DNA of 7,257 bases from Lachnospiraceae bacterium (GTDB lineage Bacteria; Bacillota; Clostridia; Lachnospirales; Lachnospiraceae). The position numbers were made by a program, and so were the translations under genes. The stretch covers positions 1 through 7,257 of the forward strand of contig JAILOA010000402.1 of assembly GCA_024691065.1 (NCBI GenBank), in the 5' to 3' direction. Of this stretch, positions 5,756 to 7,257 are shown in pieces (within the stretch, counting starts at the first letter, position 1; each line of letters begins with the position of its first letter). The notes below the pieces were generated by a model, which saw nothing but the letters and a program-made list of their open reading frames with translations, had not been told where the DNA came from and made no database searches.

Positions 5756-7257
5756 TGCTGGATTTTTTTAAGAGAAATAAAAAAAGCAAGGAAGAGCTTG
5801 AGGATGAGGGTGATAAGCTCCTTCAGGCATTACAGGAAATAAATAACAAGGAAGATAATGTTCCTGTCAGTAAGCCGGAAGCTGATAGCGCCCGGGCTTT
5901 GGATGATGTGATAGATGCCGGGAAAGCTGATACATCTTATGAGACAAATGTAGCGGCAGAGGGTAATGTAGCAGAGAAAATCGGCGCTATCGAGGAAGCC
6001 GGCGATGCCGAGAGAACCGGAGTTGCCGATGAAATCGGCGCTTCCGAGGAAGCTGCCAGGAAGGCGGAAGAAGAGAGAAAAGCAGAGGAAGCAAAGGCTG
6101 CAGAAGAGGCTGAAAAAGCCAGGAAGGCAGAAGAAGAGAGAAAAGCCGCCGAAGAAGCTGAAAAAGCAAGAATAGCTGAAGAAAAGAAGAAAGCAGAAGA
6201 AGCAAAGGTTGCAGAAGAAGCTGAAAAAGCCAGAATTGCAGAGGAAGCAAGAGCTGCCGAAGAAGCTGAAAAAGTAAGGATAGCCGAAGAGGAGAGACTT
6301 GCTGAGGAAGCAAGGATAGCTGAAGAACAGGAAGTTTCCGAAGAAGAGGAAGCAGAGCCACAGGACAAACCTAAGAAGAAAGGTTTCTTTGCACGTCTCA
6401 AGGAAGGACTTACAAAGACAAGAAATAATCTTTCAAGTGGTTTAGGAGGTCTTTTCTCGGGATTTTCGGAACTTGATGATGATTTTTATGAAGAGCTTGA
6501 AGAAATCCTTATTATGGCCGATATAGGCGTAAATACGACTGAAAATATTATTGAGGACTTACAGGCAAGAGCTAAGGCAGAGAAGATAAAGTCTGCCGAA
6601 GAATGTAAAAATCTTTTAAAATCAATTATTATAGAGCAGATGGAAGTTGGGGAGAATGAATATTCCTACGAAACAGAAAAGTCCGTAGTTCTTATGGTTG
6701 GTGTAAACGGTGCAGGTAAGACAACAACTGTCGGTAAAATAGCATCACAATTAAAGCATCAGGGAAGAAAAGTAATTCTCGCGGCGGCCGATACATTTAG
6801 GGCGGCAGCAATCGAACAGCTTACTACATGGGCTAACCGTGCGCAGGTTGATATTATATCAGGTGGTGAGGGTACAGACCCGGCATCCGTTGTATTTGAC
6901 TCCATATCAGCTGCAAAGGCAAGAAATGCCGATGTTCTTTTATGCGATACCGCAGGAAGACTTCAAAACAAGAATAACCTTATGAAGGAACTTGAGAAAA
7001 TCAACAGAATAATTGACAGAGAGTATAGTGAAGCACATAAGGAAACATTTATTGTGCTGGATGCAACCACAGGTCAGAATGCGCTTTCACAGGCAAGGGA
7101 ATTCTCGCAGGTAACAGACATTACAGGTATCATACTTACAAAGCTTGACGGTACCGCTAAAGGTGGTGTGGTTATAGCTATACAGTCAGAATTAAAGATT
7201 CCTGTTAAATATATAGGTGTCGGCGAAGGAATTGATGATTTACAGAAATTCAATGCA
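5755..7257 (+). CDS. ftsY: Signal recognition particle receptor FtsY, C-terminus cut by window edge
   Basis: FtsY is the membrane-associated GTPase that receives ribosome-bound SRP (Ffh plus 4.5S/6S RNA) and hands nascent membrane proteins to the Sec translocon. The 501 codons seen have no stop; by comparison with the family about 15-20 residues are missing. Residues 1-12 (MLDFFKRNKKSK) form a basic, possibly membrane-binding start. Residues about 13-205 are an acidic A domain with a Glu/Ala/Lys repeat helix (102-192). Residues 207-223 (KKKGFFARLKEGLTKTR) form a second amphipathic basic helix leading into the N domain. The G domain has the P-loop GVNGAGKT (316-323), DTFRAAA (346-352), DTAGR (398-402), TKLDG (462-466) and the closing GVGEGIDDLQKF (488-499). 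All GTPase motifs look intact. B. subtilis FtsY (about 330 residues) lacks the long A domain, whereas the E. coli protein has one. The start ATG overlaps the smc stop by one base. Confidence 0.97.
   Translation, partial: MLDFFKRNKKSKEELEDEGDKLLQALQEINNKEDNVPVSKPEADSARALDDVIDAGKADTSYETNVAAEGNVAEKIGAIEEAGDAERTGVADEIGASEEAARKAEEERKAEEAKAAEEAEKARKAEEERKAAEEAEKARIAEEKKKAEEAKVAEEAEKARIAEEARAAEEAEKVRIAEEERLAEEARIAEEQEVSEEEEAEPQDKPKKKGFFARLKEGLTKTRNNLSSGLGGLFSGFSELDDDFYEELEEILIMADIGVNTTENIIEDLQARAKAEKIKSAEECKNLLKSIIIEQMEVGENEYSYETEKSVVLMVGVNGAGKTTTVGKIASQLKHQGRKVILAAADTFRAAAIEQLTTWANRAQVDIISGGEGTDPASVVFDSISAAKARNADVLLCDTAGRLQNKNNLMKELEKINRIIDREYSEAHKETFIVLDATTGQNALSQAREFSQVTDITGIILTKLDGTAKGGVVIAIQSELKIPVKYIGVGEGIDDLQKFNA
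5978..6053 (+). repeat. Pair of 22-bp direct repeats in the ftsY A domain
   Basis: Bases 5978-5999 and 6032-6053 match at 20 of 22 positions and are 54 bp (18 codons) apart, in frame. They encode K-IGAIEEA and E-IGASEEA. They lie directly before the longer repeat tract and look like an older or separate duplication in the same domain. Confidence 0.8.
6058..6330 (+). repeat. In-frame Glu/Ala/Lys repeat tract in ftsY
   Basis: Five in-frame units lie head to tail, starting at 6058, 6121, 6169, 6232 and 6277 (63, 48, 63, 45 and 54 bp; 21, 16, 21, 15 and 18 residues). Each starts with R(K/I)AEE; the first four end with AEEAEKA or AEEAEKV. The 21-residue units contain an extra EEAK(A/V)A step. The block GAAGAAGCTGAAAAAGC recurs at 6151 and 6214 and, with one change each, at 6103 and 6259. 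The first 26 bases of units 1 and 2 differ at one position. The encoded protein is predicted to be one long charged helix, coiled coil or single alpha helix. Confidence 0.85.

Noticed and set aside
5937..6401. Long reverse-strand open frames (Ser/Ala-rich and Leu-rich) opposite the ftsY repeat
   Set aside because: They are the mirror of the GAA/GCA/AAG repeat codons; they have low-complexity composition, no ribosome binding site and lie wholly inside ftsY.

Overview
This window reads as a stretch of chromosome from a low-GC Firmicute, most likely a clostridium of the Lachnospiraceae type. The evidence is the gene order plsX - acyl-carrier-protein gene - rnc - smc - ftsY on one strand, AT-rich intergenic DNA, AGGAG-type ribosome binding sites, and the sequence character of SMC and FtsY. 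The family-level placement is an inference from resemblance, not from a search. All five genes are on the + strand. The window holds no RNA gene, insertion sequence, CRISPR array or intrinsic terminator that I can support.

Layout. Bases 1-122 are an AT-rich leader. It holds two tandem 34-bp repeats, each carrying a palindrome that looks like an operator, then a possible promoter and a strong ribosome binding site. plsX (acyl-ACP:phosphate acyltransferase) follows. Three bases later comes a small acyl-carrier-protein homologue in which the residue aligned with the phosphopantetheine serine is glutamate. After a 52-base gap comes rnc (RNase III), and after a 49-base gap comes smc (1194 residues, intact). 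ftsY starts on the last base of the smc stop codon and runs off the right edge, lacking only about its last 15-20 residues. Between its two ends of the A domain ftsY carries an unusually regular Glu/Ala/Lys repeat tract that is still recognisable as repeats at DNA level.

How the genes work together. The cluster links phospholipid synthesis (PlsX, normally served by acyl-ACP), RNA processing (RNase III), chromosome condensation and segregation (SMC) and membrane protein targeting (FtsY, the SRP receptor). The short spacings and the smc/ftsY overlap suggest largely one transcript. Extra internal promoters cannot be excluded in the two roughly 50-base gaps, but those I could find are weak. In Bacillus subtilis fabD and fabG lie between plsX and acpP; they are absent here.

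Most of the window is ordinary housekeeping DNA. The points most worth a second look are the ACP homologue without its prosthetic-group serine, the paired palindromes upstream of plsX, and the expanded repeat helix in FtsY. I saw no clear sign of a wholly new multi-gene system.
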